From Clostridia bacterium (GTDB lineage: Bacteria > Bacillota > Clostridia > Christensenellales > Aristaeellaceae), in assembly GCA_017429695.1 (NCBI GenBank), contig JAFROK010000034.1, forward strand, positions 62,001-126,000: a DNA stretch of 64,000 bases, read 5' to 3'. The notes beneath the pieces are model-generated. The model was not told where the DNA came from. It worked only from the letters and a program-made list of their open reading frames with translations, and searched no databases. The position numbers and the translations under genes were made by a program. Of the stretch, positions 1-15,000 are shown one piece after another (within the stretch, counting starts at the first letter, position 1; each line of letters starts with the position of its first letter).

Positions 1-3000
1 GTCAGCCTTCCTGGGTCTGTCAACGAGCTTGGTCTTCCATTCTGTCACCGATTCCTCGATCCACTCATAGTACTCGCCGACCTCGATCTTGTCGACATCC
101 TGCTTGCGCCTGGATATCTGAATCCGTTTGCCGTCATTTTCCGGAACGCAGGTGTTCTTCAGTTCCTTTTCGGGATTGTTCGCATCGTAGATGATCACTT
201 CACCGGTGCTGTACTGAACGACGATTCCCTTCTGCTTCTGTACGACGCCGTTGTCATCCCGCACCACGTGCTCACCGTATTTGAGCACTTCGTAGTTGAA
301 GTGGCCCTGGACTGTGGTGACGTATTCACCTTCATCGATCTTGTCGTATTCAATGGCTGTGCCGACCGGGCCGCCGACCAGTGCCGCGGTGTTCTGCATA
401 TTCTCGCGGGAGATGGCACGGCTGACATCCAGGTGGGCCAGGTCAAGGGCGAATCCCTTGTCCGTACCGGTGGAAGCGATGGTCGCGTTGGCGGTGGCGC
501 TGTTAGCCACGGACTGTACGTCCACCTTGCCCGTCACATCCAGGATGCCGCCCACCCGCAGGTGCGCTTCCTGTTTCTGGGAAGTATCAGCCTTGGCGAT
601 ATTCGCGCCGAGTTTCGCGCCGCCGACAGAAACTGCCGCGTAGCGTACATCTGCGCTCGTATTCACAGCGCCGGTGGACAGTACGTTCACGTTGCCTCCC
701 ACCGTCGCAACACCCTTGACCGCTTCGAATCCGGAAGCTACCTCAGCAGTGTTCTTTGCCATGGCCACGTTCACGGCCAGGCTGGCCAGGCTGACGTCCA
801 CACCGCGCTTGGAAGGAGTCACCTTGGCGCTGTTGTTCACGATATAATCGGTCTTCACATCCACGTCGCCGCCGATGTTTGTTTCCGTTCCGCTTACAAC
901 CACCATCGTGCTGAACAGTTCCTGGCTGTAGGCGCCGGCGAACCGGGCCGAAGCACTGATGAAGTCGAAGCTCTGGTTGGAGATATCCGCTGTTACCGTG
1001 TCAGTTGCGATGTTCACGGACTTGATGGCGCCGAAGTTGTTTTCGCCTTCGAATTCCGCTTTGACAATGCTCCTTGCGCGTCCGTAGGCGATCGCCGCGT
1101 TGACCTTGACGCTCAGCAGGCTGCCGCCGCCGGTCACCATGTTCGCGGTGGTTTCGGCAATCTGGCTCGCATTGAGGTTCACAGTGCCGGTAACGGTGGT
1201 ATCACCGCTCAGTTTGACTTCGGTGCGGTTATCCGCGTCGTTCAGGGAAACCACAGCGGAAACCGCCACGTCTGCCAGGCCGATGGAGAGGCCCTTCAGG
1301 GCAGCCGTTGTATCCGCCTCACCGCCGCCCTGGACTGTCATGTTGCCGCCGACCTTCACGGTCTTTGCGCCGGTCAGGTAGGCGTAGTTCTTGGTGTTGT
1401 TCCGGGCGATAGCCGCGTTCATGCCGACGGAGATCAGGCCCATGTTACCGGAGATGGTGTGGGCGACCGCGTTCGTGTAGCGATGCTCGCCGACGCCGGT
1501 CATGATGTCCAGGTTGCCGGTCAGGTCGATCTTGGAGTCGGTTACGAATGCGCGGTTCTCCGCGTGCAGGTCGGCGTAGTTCACGCTCAGGCCGACCGCG
1601 ATGGCGCCGACCTGGACAGCCGCCAGGCTGGAGGTCGCTTCCGCGCCGATGTCGCCGATCACGGACATGTTGTTCGCGGTAACGTTCGCGTTGGTGACGC
1701 CCGCTTTGGCCTTGGTGTCGTTGAAGGCCAGCAGCACGTTGCCGCCTACCGCCACGCCGCCCGCGGCCACAGCCAGTACCTTCGGAACCGCCGCGCTGAC
1801 CGTGTCGTTGTAAACCTTAATGTCGCCCGCGGCGGTGATGGTGGATTCCTTATCCGCGCCGCCGATATGGGTGTTGATATCCGCATCCACGTCATTGACC
1901 GCCGCGTTCAGGGCGACGCCGACGCCGCCGACCGATACGCCCAGCAGATAGCTGTTCGCCGTAGTCTTGCTGGCCGCGTTCACGATGATGTCCTTACCGG
2001 AATTGATGGTGGTGCCGCTGCCGATGCCGGTCTCCTGGTTCAGGCGGTTGAAGCTCAGCGCTACCGCCGCGTTGATGGCGCCCATACCTCCGCCGGCGGT
2101 AACCGCGATGGAGTCCACGCCGACGTTCGTGTCGGTGGCGACTTTCACGTTCTTGCCTTCATTGGTCTTGACGGTGGTTCCGTCCGCGATCACGGCCTTG
2201 ACCGTACCGTTGGCCTGGGCCACGGAAACGGACGCGCCAGCCGCGAACTGGCCGACAGCCAGTGAACCGGTGGCAGCCATCACGGAACCGTAGTTATGAT
2301 TCGCGAAGACGTTCACTTCACCGGATTCTTCCACCTTGCCGCCCAGGATCGCCTGGGTGACGTTGTCGGTCAGGGCCACGGAAACCGCGACCGCCAGTCC
2401 GACCTGGCCTGCACCGACTGCCACGCTGAACACCCGGATGGACCGTGTAGTCAGCTTGTCCGCCAGCTCTGCCAGGGTGGACTTCTTCTCTTCCTCTGCC
2501 TTTTTCTTGTCTTCCTCGGAGGCGTCTTCCGCCACGGGCTTGTTGCTCATCAGGTCGCCCACGGCTTCGTTCCGTTCATCGGCGTCGTGGTCGTCCACGA
2601 ACTTGCCGCTGACGGACAGGGCCTTCACATTCACACCGCCGGTGGCCTTTTCGATGTTGCCCATGCTGCTGGCGGAAACGTTGCTGTGCAGGATCGCAAC
2701 GACCGTACTGATACCGGCGCCGACCTGGCCTACCGCAACGGCCGCGCCGATCAGGTCGATGGCCGCGCCGGAGGAGGCTTCCACGTTGACCGTGTTGGCC
2801 TTGACGGTTACGTCCTTGAGGATACGTGCGATAATCGCGTCGTCCGGATTACCGTACGTATAGGTATTCATGTTCTTAGCCTTGGTAATATCGGCGGTGT
2901 CTTTCGCGTCGAGCTTTTCACCGCGGTTGTTCTCATTGTCGGTATCGTTGGCCTTGGTATCCAGTTCGCTGGAGCGGTATCCGGAAGCGCCGTCGAAGGT

Positions 3001-6000
3001 CGCTTCGCCGTTTTCAGTGGAGCCGACGCTTTCCTTGCTCTCGTAGTGTCCGTTGCCTTCGATATCGCCCGCCAGCATCTTGCCGCCGAACTGGTTGTCT
3101 TCGCCTTCCTCGCCCTCGTTGATCGCATTCATGTCGATACCGGCCTTTTCAGCGTTCTCCATGAAGAGGCTGGCGTCGAAACCGGCCTTGGTGTCGCGGC
3201 TGTCGGAGTTGCCGTATGCCACCATGTCCGCGGCATCCTGGCTCATCTTGCTGCCGGCCACCAGGACCATAACGGTGATGCCGCCGCTGAACTGTCCGGC
3301 CGCGACGGTCGCCGCCGCGTTGATCACGTCGCGGTTGCCGATGGCCTTGACGTTCATTTCCTTGCCGGCTGTTCCGTTGCCGCCCAGCTCAGCTGTCGCG
3401 TTGCTCTTCAGCACGCTGACCACGGCGTTCACGCCGACGGCCACCTTGCTGGCGGACACGGCGCCGCTGATGGCGCGCAGCTTATAGTTGCTGTTGGTTG
3501 TAATGTTCACGTTGCCGGCGGTGGCGGTCACTTCCGTGCCTGCCTTCGTGCCCGCATAGGCCTTGTCCTTGCTGACCAGGATATTGGCCGCGCCGCTCAG
3601 GCCGAAGCCGGTGCCGGCGGAGATGCCCAGCGTGTAGAGGCCAACTTTCTTGATGGCTTCACTGGAGATGTTCACATTGCCCTTGGTCACATTCACGGTG
3701 CCGCTTTCAAGGACCGCGTTGGATTCGCCCTGGAAGTAGGTCACCGCGCCGACAGGCGCAACGGCCGCGCCGCCGCCATAGCTGGCAGCCAGAGCTCCGG
3801 CAATGTTCGTCAGGGTGGTATTGTTTGTGCTCTTCAGGTCAAAGTTGCCGTTGTGCGCGGTCACTTCGCTGCCCACGATGGCGTTGACCTTGCTCTTCAG
3901 CACCTGTACAGCCGCGCCGATTTCAACCGCGGTGCCTTTGCCCAGGCCGACGCTGACCGCCAGCGTCGCGATGTCGTCGCTGTTGTCCGCGTTCACGCTG
4001 ACATCCTGGGCCGCTTCCATGTCATGTCCCTTGGCGGTGACAGTCTTGTTGGAAACGATGGTCACCACAGCGCCGCCCAGAGCGGAGCCGGCCGCGGAGA
4101 TGTTCAGTCCGCCGGCCAACAGGGTCTGCTTCGTGTTATCGCTGGCAGCCACGGCCACATTGGCTTCACCGCTTGTCGCCTTGAGGACAGCCTGCGCGGC
4201 ATCCGCCAGGACCATATTGCTGTTCACCAGCACGACGATTTCGCCGCTTGCGCTGGTTTCCTTTCCACCCGCGACGCCCGCGGCGGCCATGAACTGGGTT
4301 TCTTCCGCCTGCGCGCCGACATAGACGCCGTTGATATTCTTGCCGGTCAGGGACTTGGTATTGTCGTCCGCCTTGGCGTTGTTCGCCGTCACGGTGCTGG
4401 CCGCAATTTCCGTGGAGACCACGTTGTTCTTCACGGCGTTCACCGTAGCCAGGCCGAAGGCGCCTTCCTTGAAGGAAACGGCGATGCTGCCGGTGGCGCC
4501 GACGGTGAAGTCGCTGAAGTAGGATTCAAGCAGTGCGTTGCGTCCCGCTGTCGCGGTGATGCCCTTCGAAACGGTGGTGCCGATGGTGTTGGCTTCCCAC
4601 TGGAAGGCGATGGTGCCGCTCAGGGCGTTCCCTTCCGCAGCGCCGCTGGCGCTCAGGGCCGCCAGGATGGAAGTATCGCGTCCGCTGGACTGGACCTTCA
4701 GGTCACGGCCCGCGGTCACGGTGCCGCTATCCATGTTCACGGTCGCATGGCGCTTGAATACGTCAACGTTGAAGGCCGCGCCCAGAGCACCCTTGTCGGC
4801 ACCGGCCACAGACAGGCCCGCGTTCAGCATCCAGGCGTCGTTGTTGGCGTTCACGTTCACATCGCCCGCCGTCGCAGTGATGTCCGCCTGGCCCACGGTC
4901 GTATCCGCCTTGGATTCGGACCACAGGAAGTTGATCACGCCCGCGCCGGCCTTGCCGTCCTTGGAGGCGGCAACGGAGATCGCTGCCACGCCGGAAATCA
5001 GCTGGTCGGATACATCGGATGTGATGTTCACGTCCTTCGCCGCTGTTACAGTCACGCCGCTGCCCAGCTTGTTCAGGGCCTGGTTCTTGTCGTAGATCAC
5101 GTTGATCGTGCCGCCCGCGGCGTAGGTCGCGCCTTCGCCCTTGCCGGCCGTCACGTTGGCGGAACCGGAGATCGCCCACAGATCCTGTACGGTAGTGCTC
5201 GTGATGTTCGCACTGCCACCGGAGGTGATCTTCGCGTTGTCGCCGATCTTGTTCTCGTTCTTGTTCCGGCTCACGATCACGTTGATCGCGCCGCCGGCCG
5301 CGGTGCCCACTTTATCGCCGTAAGCCACGCTCATGGCTGCGGTGAACACCTGGATGTCGCTCTTTGTTTCCGCGTTCTGGGCGAAGTTGCCGCCCGCATT
5401 CACAACCGCGCCGCTGCCGGTTTCAGCCTTCACCTCGTCATCGGTCACCAGCACGGCAATCGTCGCGCCGACGCTGGCCTTGGCCGGAGCCGCGGACAGG
5501 GAGCCCGCGATGATCCGGGTAGTCGCTGCGTTGGACGCGTTCACGGTCATGTCGCCGGTGTGCGTTTCATCCTTTGTCAGGGTTACGGTTGCGTTCCGAC
5601 CCAGGCTTGCTGCGACGGTGTTGTCCGTTACGGCCACCGCGAAGGAGCCCGCCAGGCTCAGCTTGCTGCCGTCCTCATGCTTGCCGGTCATCACGGAACC
5701 CGCGATGGCTTCCGCGTAGGTGTTCTGGCCGCTCAGGAAGTTCAGGCCGTCCATCATGCCCAGCAGCTTATCGCTGGACAGGTTGATCTTCATCTTGTAG
5801 CTGTCGTCACCGTCGCCCTTGTGCAGGTCAAGGATACCGGTATCCGCGTTCTTGCGCTCCTCTTCCGACAGCTGGCTGGAATCGGTCGCCAGTTTGCGCA
5901 GCTGCAGCGGATTCTTGTAGTCGTCCCAGGTCACCGCCTGCTTCTCCGCGTTCAGTTTGAAGGAGGAGCCGGTGATGCTGACATCGTTGCCGACCGCCGC

Positions 6001-9000
6001 CTTGATGTCGTTGCTGCTGACAATCGTGGTGGAGGCAATGCCCATGCCCACGCTGGAACCCTTGGAGATGCTCAGGCCGCCCGCGCGCGCCGCCAGCCGG
6101 CTCTTGTCGGTCGCTTCAACCAGGATGTCCGCGCCTTCGAGCTTGCGTTTGGTGCTGCTGGTGCCGCCCGCGATATCCACACTGGATTCCGCGTCGCTCC
6201 AGACCCAGCTGATCGCGCCGCCCAGGGAAATCTGGGAGTTGTTGCCCGCCACGGAACCGGCCAGGGACTGGGCCGCCAGCTTGCCGGCGAACTCGCCGTC
6301 CAGGTTCTGGGTCAGTTTGCTCTTCAGGGTCAGGTTGCCGCCGGCAACCAGGTCGCCCGTGGCCTTCACCTTGGCTTTGTTGTCGTTCACGCTCACGGCG
6401 ACGCCCGCCGCGATAGCGTTGGCATGTTCCGCCCTGGACATGGCCGCGCCGGTGCCCATGGTGTTGAAGTTGCCGGTGTTCTCAGCCGTCACGCTGATCG
6501 CCTTGCCCGCCGTGATCTTTCCGACGGTGGTGCCCACGTTATGGTCGGCAACGGTCACGCCGATGGCCGCGGCTACCTGCCAGGTGGAGTCGTCTTTCTT
6601 TTCCTTCTTTTCACTGCCGGGCAGGTCCACGCCGGTCTTTTCCTTAATGAAGTCGTTGGCCGGCTGCGTGCCTTCCTCGCCCGAATCTTCGCTTTCGGGC
6701 TTCACACCCATCGTGCGCAGCACGTTGGAACCGGTGCCGTTTTCAGCGCTGGAGTCCTTCCCGCCGTCCTTCTTCTTCTCGTCCAGGCGCTTGTTGATCA
6801 TGTCGCCTGTATCGGTCTTGCCCTTCTTGTCGTCCTTCTTGCCGCTGTCTTTCTTTTCTTCTTCCTTCTTCTTGTCGATTTCGTCGACATAGGAGCCGTC
6901 CAGCAGCTTGTTGCCCTTCTTTTCAATATTGTCCGTCGCCTGTCCGAGCTTGGCCAGGTTCCGGGCGATATCCGCGCCCATCGCGGTGGCGATGGCCGTG
7001 GTGATATCCTCGCTGTGGCTCGTCGCCGCGATGTTGGCTTCGCCCGCCACGGTCGCCTCGCCCGCCATCATGGCCTGGGCGGAGGTAATGGCGATATTGA
7101 CCGCCACGCTGGCGCCGACCGCCGTCTTGCCGCCGGCCGCGTAAGCGCTGGTGGTGGCCTGCGTCTTCGCTTTTTCCGTCGCGGTCACGGTCAGGTTACC
7201 GTCCTTGGTTCCTTCGGCGTCAGTGTATCCCTTCGTTTCCACAACCGCACCGGAAGCGATGCCGGCCTGGACGTCCATATCCACGATGTTCACGGCTACG
7301 GAAGCGTCCACGCTGAACTTCGGCGTCTTTTCCAGTTCCGCGTTCCCGCTCAGCGGATCGGTACCGGCTGCCGCGGAAATATCTTCCTTATGGTCTGCAA
7401 CCGCGGTCACGGACATTTCACCGGCGGTCACTTTCCGCTTGCCGATTTCGGCCTTCACGGTGTTGCCGCCGTAGACAACGGAGAATGCCGCGCCGACGCC
7501 GACGCTCTTGCCCTTGTCATCCTTGGTCGTCGTTTCGGATTCCGCCACATCCGGCTCTTCGCCCTTTTCGAAGGCAGCCAGAACAGAGGTCACTTCGCCA
7601 TCCGGCATCGTGAAGGTGTACACATATTCATCTTTATTGCTGCTGACGAGGGTGAATACCTTTTCTTTCTTGGCATCCGCGTTTTCGTTGTTGAATTCAA
7701 CGTCGTGATTGTTGCCGTCCTTGTCGGTCCAGGAATAGCCGACGGTAAGCAGCTTGCGGCCGGCCGCCTTCTTGATCTTGATCTGGACCGTTTCGCCGGC
7801 GCGGGCCTGGAGTTTTCCTTCCTCCTGCTCCCGGTCTTTGACGGTCACCGTCAGCGCGTCCTTGCCGACCGTCACTTCGCCGTCGGTCAGCGGCTCGTCG
7901 ATGGTGATGTTGTTCAGCACTTCAACGGGCTTCAGCTCCAGGTGTACGTCCGTCTTGCTGTCCAGGGCGGACAGGTCGCCGACGTTGGGGTTCACATACC
8001 ACTGGCCGTCCTTGTTCTGGCTGAGGACAACCGTGCCCTTCACCTCAGAGCCGTCCTTGGTATAGGTATATTCGGCGTAGGGTTTGCCGTCCTTTTCGTC
8101 AAACTTGTAGCCTTCCTTCAGGGTGACATAGATGTTCGGACGGTCTTCCGTCGTGTCGCCCGTCAGGATCTTCAGGGTAGCGCCCGTCGCAGTTTCCATG
8201 GACACATGGTTGCAGTCCGCACGGGTATCCGCGCTGCCGCCGCTCACGTCCTTGGCCGCTTCATTCTTGGCTGCCTTGTTGTCGCCCGCGTTGCCCTTGG
8301 CATCCGCCACGGCGGACGCGGTGTTCTTCACTTTGATGGTCTTGTCGGCGTTGACGTCGAGATCCTTAGTCACGGTGATGTCGCCGCCGTCCGCGATGGT
8401 CGCGCTGGTTTCGCCGTTCAGTACGGTCACCGCCACGCTGCCCGCAACGCCGACATCCCGTGCGCCGGCGCCTGCCATCGCCTGGGTACTCACCACGTGG
8501 CCGGTTGCCTTGGCTTCCGCCGGCGCCAGCGCCAGGCCGAAGTGATCGCTCAGCGCGCCGATCACCTCATTGCTGAGGGTCACGGACGCCTTCTTCGCCG
8601 CGTTCTTCAGGCCGTCTACAATCAGTTTCTTAAAGTCAGTCTTGGCGATCTTCTGGAGCATCGCTTCATAGTCGAAGACATTCTCCTTGAAGCTCTTCAG
8701 CACCTTGTTGCCGGCGTCGGTAAACACCTTCTCCAGCTCGTCCTTCTGGTAGGCGTCCTTCAGGTTGTTGAACAGCTTAACAATGCGGTCAATGTCATCC
8801 TGGTCCAGGTCGGGCAGGATAGACTTGTAGGTTTCCGCATCCAGCAGGGTTTCCTGGATCGCGGCGGATACCAGCTTTTTGGTTTCCGCCTTCACAGACG
8901 CGGTAATGGCATTCTTCGCTTCGTCAAATACCTTTTCCACTTCTGCTTCAATGTCGCCGCTCAGCACGCCGGAGAGAATATCGAACATGTTCGACTTCAG

Positions 9001-12000
9001 ATAGTCGATCACGCCGTCCTTGGCGCTCTTCAGGATCTCCACACCGGATTTTTCCAGTTGGCTGAGGATCTTGTCCTTGAGCTTGCCGGTCACATTTTTC
9101 GTCAGGGCTACGACCTCATCGGGCGTCAGGCTGGCAATATCCACTGCGTCGCCCATCACGTCCATCAGGGGCGCCACGAACTCTTCGTACATGGCAGCCA
9201 GGCCTTCCGCAGCTGTGGTCAGCTTCTGCTTGGCGTTTTCGTACTTCTCCTGGAAATCGCCTTTGCCAAGCAGTTCATCCAGGCCGGACGCCTTGATCAG
9301 CTCATTGGTCGCAGCCGTAACCACCGGGTTCACGATTTCGCCCAGCAGTGTGGAGGAGACCACCTGGTCCAGGCCGACTTCCTTCACAATATAGTTGACG
9401 AATTCGCCGGCCTTTTCGCCGATCTGCTTCGCCAGGCCGTCTTTGTCGTCAACCTTTTCAGTTGCCGGCTTGACTGTTTCCGCTTTGGGTTCAGGCTCTT
9501 TCATCTTGGTGTTCGCCGCAACCTTCAGCAACGCGGCTTCAATCGTACCGTCGCCGACCTTCGCGATGTTGTCCAGGAAGATAATGTTCAGCGCAATGCC
9601 CACGCCAACGCCGATATCGGAATTCGTGGTGCTGGCGTTCGCCTTGACCAGGGAGGTCGTGCGGTTCAGGCTGACCACCGCCACATCGGCGGGTGTCTTC
9701 ACGTTTACGCCCTTCATGATCTCGGAGCGGGATCCGCTGCTCTGGATATTCAGGGCAAGCGCACCGGCCACGCCGACCGTGCCTTCGCTGGTTTCCGACT
9801 TCTGGCGGTCCTTGGTCATGCCGTCAATCTTCCCGCCGTTCGCGCTGGAAGACTTGTTGTTGCCGGACAGTTTCTTGGCCGAACCCAGCAGGCCGTCCGC
9901 CTGTTTGTCCGGGCTGTTGTCCTTGCCCTCTTTTTCCTTCTTGCCGCCGGAAGCGCTGGCCGTCGCAGTGGCCGTCACGGTGCTGACCGCATCGGAGGAA
10001 ACGCTTACGTTGCCGCCGGCTTCGACGCTGTTGTTCAGCTTGGCGCTGGCGCCGTCATTAACCACATCCACCACGATGGCGGCGCCGACGCCGGCGCCCT
10101 TGCCGGCCGCGGAAGCGTCCGCGGTAATCGTGTGGATTCCTTCCGCAACCGCGGAAACATTCAGGCCTTCCTCCAGGTTCAGCTTGTCTGCGGCCTTGCC
10201 CATAAAGGCTTTCGCTTCCACGCTCGTCACGTCCACCGCGGCCACGGGCACCACGGCGGTGCCGCCGGCTGCGCCGGCCTTGGCGTTCACGGTATCGGTA
10301 ACCTTCTGATTGGCTGTAATGGAAATGCTCTTGATCTTGGTCGCTTGATTGGTGCCCAGCTTCGCGCCGTCCTGAACGGCTGCGTAGGTATCGCCGCCGT
10401 TCACGGCCACCGCGATACCGGCGCCGACGCCGACTTTCTTCGCTTCACCCTTGTTGCCGGAAGCGTCCGCGTTCACGCCGAAGGTGACGTCAGAAGCAGC
10501 GTCAATCGTCAGATTACCGTCCAGCTTGATGTCCGCATTCTTATGCACCAGCGCCTTGCTGTCGATACCCGCAACCTGCACGCTCACGGCGCCGCCGATG
10601 CCGGTGTTGCCCTTGCTGTATCCGGCTTTGGATTCGGTTTTGATTTCGCCGCCGGCAGCAGACTTGATGGTCAGGTTGCCGCCCATGGTGACAGCGCCCT
10701 TTACATCCGCGCGGCTTTCGCTGTTCACAACCGCCACGGCAATACCGGCGCCCAGGCTGGTATCCACAGCGGAGCTGTCGGACTGTCCCTTCTCAAACTC
10801 GCCCTCGAATGTTACGACAGCGTTTCCAGTAATATAGGAAGGAACTTCAAACTTATAGGTGGTGTCGTTCACCCGAACCAGGAACACTTCTTCGGTGGAG
10901 GCGCCGTCAGACGACTTGACAATGGCCTTCAGCGTGCCGTTCTTCACCTTGAAGCCGTCGCCGGGTTTCACGGTCACCGTCACCATCTCGCCGCCGTCCG
11001 CGCGCTTGTTGACGGGCGTCACCGTACCGTTCTCCAGCTTGGCCTCATTCAGCTGGGCGCTCTTCTGGCCCAGCGTCGCGATCACGGTAATGCTCTTGTA
11101 ATCTTCCTTCACATCAAAGGAATTGCCGGTGATCGTTTTCTTCTCAGTGGTTCCGTCCGCTTTGGTGAATTCCACCTGCATGCTGACGACCTTCTGGCCT
11201 GCCTTGACCAGGTCTGCATTCGGGGTTACGGTAACTTTTTCACCCTTTGCGGTGTAAGGCGCCACGACGATGTTCTTGTCATCGTCCATTGTGCCCTTGT
11301 TGATGCCAATGTCCTTATTCTTGAAGGTGGCGCTGACCTTGATCTCGCTGCCTTCCTTCAGTTCGTCCTTCAGGTCAAAGGTATAAACACCTGCAATTTC
11401 CTTGCCGTCCTTATCCTTGACCTTGGTAATCTTGCTCTCACTATCGCTCAGCTTAAGGGTAACTGTCTTCTCCTTCTTCTCCCCGTTTTCTTCCACAATA
11501 GCGGTATATGTCACCGTCACATCGTCAACGGCATACCCGTCCTTCGGATTCAGGGAAATCTTCGGGGAATCTCCGCGCTTGAGCTTGTCTTCATGCAGTT
11601 TGACTTCGCCGTTTTGATCGGTATTCTCCGCCTTGAAGGCATTGGTCACTTCCTTAAACGCGGTGGTCACTTTGATGGCCGTGCCTGTCGGAAGTTTGGA
11701 ATAATCCAGGTACCACAGGCCGTCCTTCTCAATCAGTTCAACGGGATCGCTTTCCTGCTGAGTCTTCGGATCGATCCAGGTGGCCTTGACCTTCTTTTCA
11801 GTGTCCAGCACATAGCCGTTCTCTGTCTTGGGAGTTACCGTAAAGGCATAGAACTTTCCGGCAGTGCCGCCGTCAGTGAGCGTCACATTTTCCTTCAGGC
11901 CTTCAAAGGTCATGTCGCCGGTCTTCGTGTTTTCCTTGGCGTCCTTCACGGTGTTATAGCTCATCTGGATGACGTGCGGAATAATCTTCTGGGTTTCCTG

Positions 12001-15000
12001 TCCGCCTTTATATTCGCCAACGACGCCACTGTCTGCGGCAAACGCGAAGTGGACAGAGATGTTGGTCCCCTTGTCAAGCCGCTTCGGATCCTTTTCAATG
12101 CCGGTATTGTATATGACGGAATCCTGGATCTTTTCCCAGGTACTCGGTTCGTCCCCTTCAAAATCGATACAGCTGGTATCGATAATGTAGTTGCCCTTTC
12201 CGTTCTTCTTCAGCTTGACCTGATAGGTACCGTCGTCATTCTTCTTCAGTTTCCATGTCTTCAGCTTGCCGTCGCTCATGTAGGACACGGTTGCACTGGC
12301 CAGCTGATAACCGCTAACAGCGGTGGGCGTGAAGGAATAGGCAAAGTTCGAGGCCCCGTAATTGAACATATTAACGCCATCATCCACCGTCTTGTTGCCA
12401 GTGCTGCCGCCGGATGATCCACTGTTGCTTTGCTCTATTGCTTTGTATTCTACCGTACCGTTGACCGCTTCTTCCAGCGTCAGGGAGAAGATGTTCCGGT
12501 CATTCGGATCGTAATCGACATAATCCTTGGCTTCGGGACGGTCAATCGCCAGCTCGTCCTTCTGCTTCTTGACGGGAGAAATGCTGTCCTTGGTGACGGA
12601 AGAACCGTCCGCAAGGGTGTAGACATCCGTATGTGCGTCAGAAGCCGCGTCCACGCTGCCACCGGCAACCACCTTCGCCCCGGCGTCAATGATCGCCCGG
12701 CTGTCGTTGATCGCCACGGTCACTGCCACCGTACCGGTCAGCTGGGTCTGGCTTTCGTCCGCTTCCGCGCTCTTGTTGTCCGTATCGTCGATGAATTCAG
12801 CCGTCACCTTCAGTTTCTTGTCCCGGATCAGGTTTTCCGGCACCTTGAAGATATAACGGCCCTGGCTGTCGGCGTTCACGACAGCCGTCTTCTTGACTTC
12901 TTTTTCCTCTTCTTCGCCTTCCGGCTTTTCCTTGACGTAGTATTCAACCTTCAGGCCGCCCGTCTTCAGCTTCTTGCCGGCGGCGGGGTTCGGAACCAGG
13001 CGCAGGTCTTCGCCCTTCAGGGCGTAGGTGAGGTTCTCATCCTCTTTGCCTTCATAATAATCATAAGTCAGCACTGAACCCTTGCTGAGATCTTTCGGCA
13101 GAACCAGGTCCACCTTCATCTCGATGTCTTTTTCTTTATCCAGGATCTTGTCCAGGTCCGACTTGGTGTTGTCATCATCCGTGCCGCTCTGCACGTCGTT
13201 GAGCAGCTTCATGAGATCGGTATCGTCGTCCTCGGCCTTTTCCTTTTCATTGAAAAGGTCATCCGGCTGCCAGGTGTCCTCGTCGTCGCCGGCGGACGGG
13301 TTGGTCAGTTCTTTGTATTCCACAAAGATGACCATATTGGTTGCTTTCAGTTTATCAAACTTGACGGTGACTGTTCCGTCCTCGATATCGTCCTCGTCCA
13401 GGCTCTTGTATGCGTGCCACCATTTATTGTCGCCGGGCATATAGCCGCGGATCATCACTTCGTCAACATAATACCCTTCCCAGGGCTTGATCTTGACGAC
13501 AACATTGGTTTTTTCTTCTCCGTTTTCTTCCACATTCTCAATGTCCGTGGTCACTGTGCCCTTCTGTTCGGCATAGTCATCCAGCTTAACGGATTTATTG
13601 GAATCCGGAATCTTGTCAATGGCCTTTTCCAGCTTCTTTGCCAGATTCGCCTGGGCTTTGCGCTTCGTGAAGAAGCCGGTGATCTTCGGTAGAACCTTTT
13701 TATGCAGGATATCCCGGATCTTGCCGAAGATTTTGTCATCAGCCTTGTAGCCGTTCTCATCCTTAATCGCAGAGGAAGATGCGCGGTTGGTCACTTTTTC
13801 GTTCGCGGTGGATGTCACCTTCACATTGCCCTTGGCCGTAACTTCCGCGGTGCTTCCGATTTCCGCCAGCACATCCTGCATCGCCACGGTCACCGCCGCG
13901 AAGAAGCCGGAAACGCCCTTCTGGTCGCCCCGGTCTGCCACGGTCGCGGCCCGCAGGTTGCCATCCGCTGTTATGGTTACGTTGCCGCCGGAAACGATCT
14001 TGCCATCCACGGTGGCTTTGGAATCGTTCAGCAGCACCGCCACACCCACGGCAAACGGAGCGCCAAAGGTGCCGGAATCTGCCCTGGTCGAAGCTTTCAG
14101 GTCGGAACTGCTCTTCAGGGTGACGTCCTTCGAAGCCTGGATCAGCGCCTTCTCGCCCACGGTTACCGAGGCATCCAGCACAGCAACGCTGACGCCCAGG
14201 GCCAGGCCCTGGCTGTAGGGCTGATCCTTTTTGGTCAGGCCCATGCTCGTCGTGATCCGGGCTTCCGCGTTGACGCTGCCCTTGGTACCGTTGGTCTCCA
14301 CGGTAATGCTGTCCGATTTGGCATCCATAGCTTTCCGGACCTCGGCCATGTTGCTCACGCCGGCATACAGCTTGCCGTTCAGTTCAATCGCAGCGCTGGC
14401 CAGCTTAACATTGACCGCGTTGTTCGCAGCGTCCATGGTGCTGCCCGCCACAACAGCTGCCGTCATGACCTTGGTAAAGATCTTGTTGATGTCAAACAGG
14501 CCGCCTGTCTGGTCCACGGTGGCAATCAGGTTCACATCATTCTTGGAATAGATAGCGGAATCCTCGCCCAGTACAATGGAAACGTCATCCTTGACGTTCA
14601 AATTGAATACAGTGGCCGCAACCGCCGCAACCCCGGCGCCGGCCTGGGCCAGTCCGGGAACTTCGATTTCTTCTTCAAAATGGGAATACAGGTCACCGAA
14701 GCCGGGAGTATTCTTCCCGGTGCCGGCTTCCGCCCGCATATCCACCTGGTCCGCGATAATCGTACCGTTGACTTCGATATTCTGCGCCTGCAGCAGGAGG
14801 GCCATGCCTTCCACATCAATCAGGGCGTCTTTCTTGATCAGCAGCTTGGTTTCGCCGTCCCAGTCGGAAGCGGTGTTCACCAGCAGCTTGGTCAGCGGCA
14901 GGGGCTTGCCATCCTTGGTGGTAATTTTAATCGTTTTCAGGTCTTTGGCCGGAACTGTGATCTTGAAATCAGAGAAAGCATCCCCTTCCCCTGCCTCGTA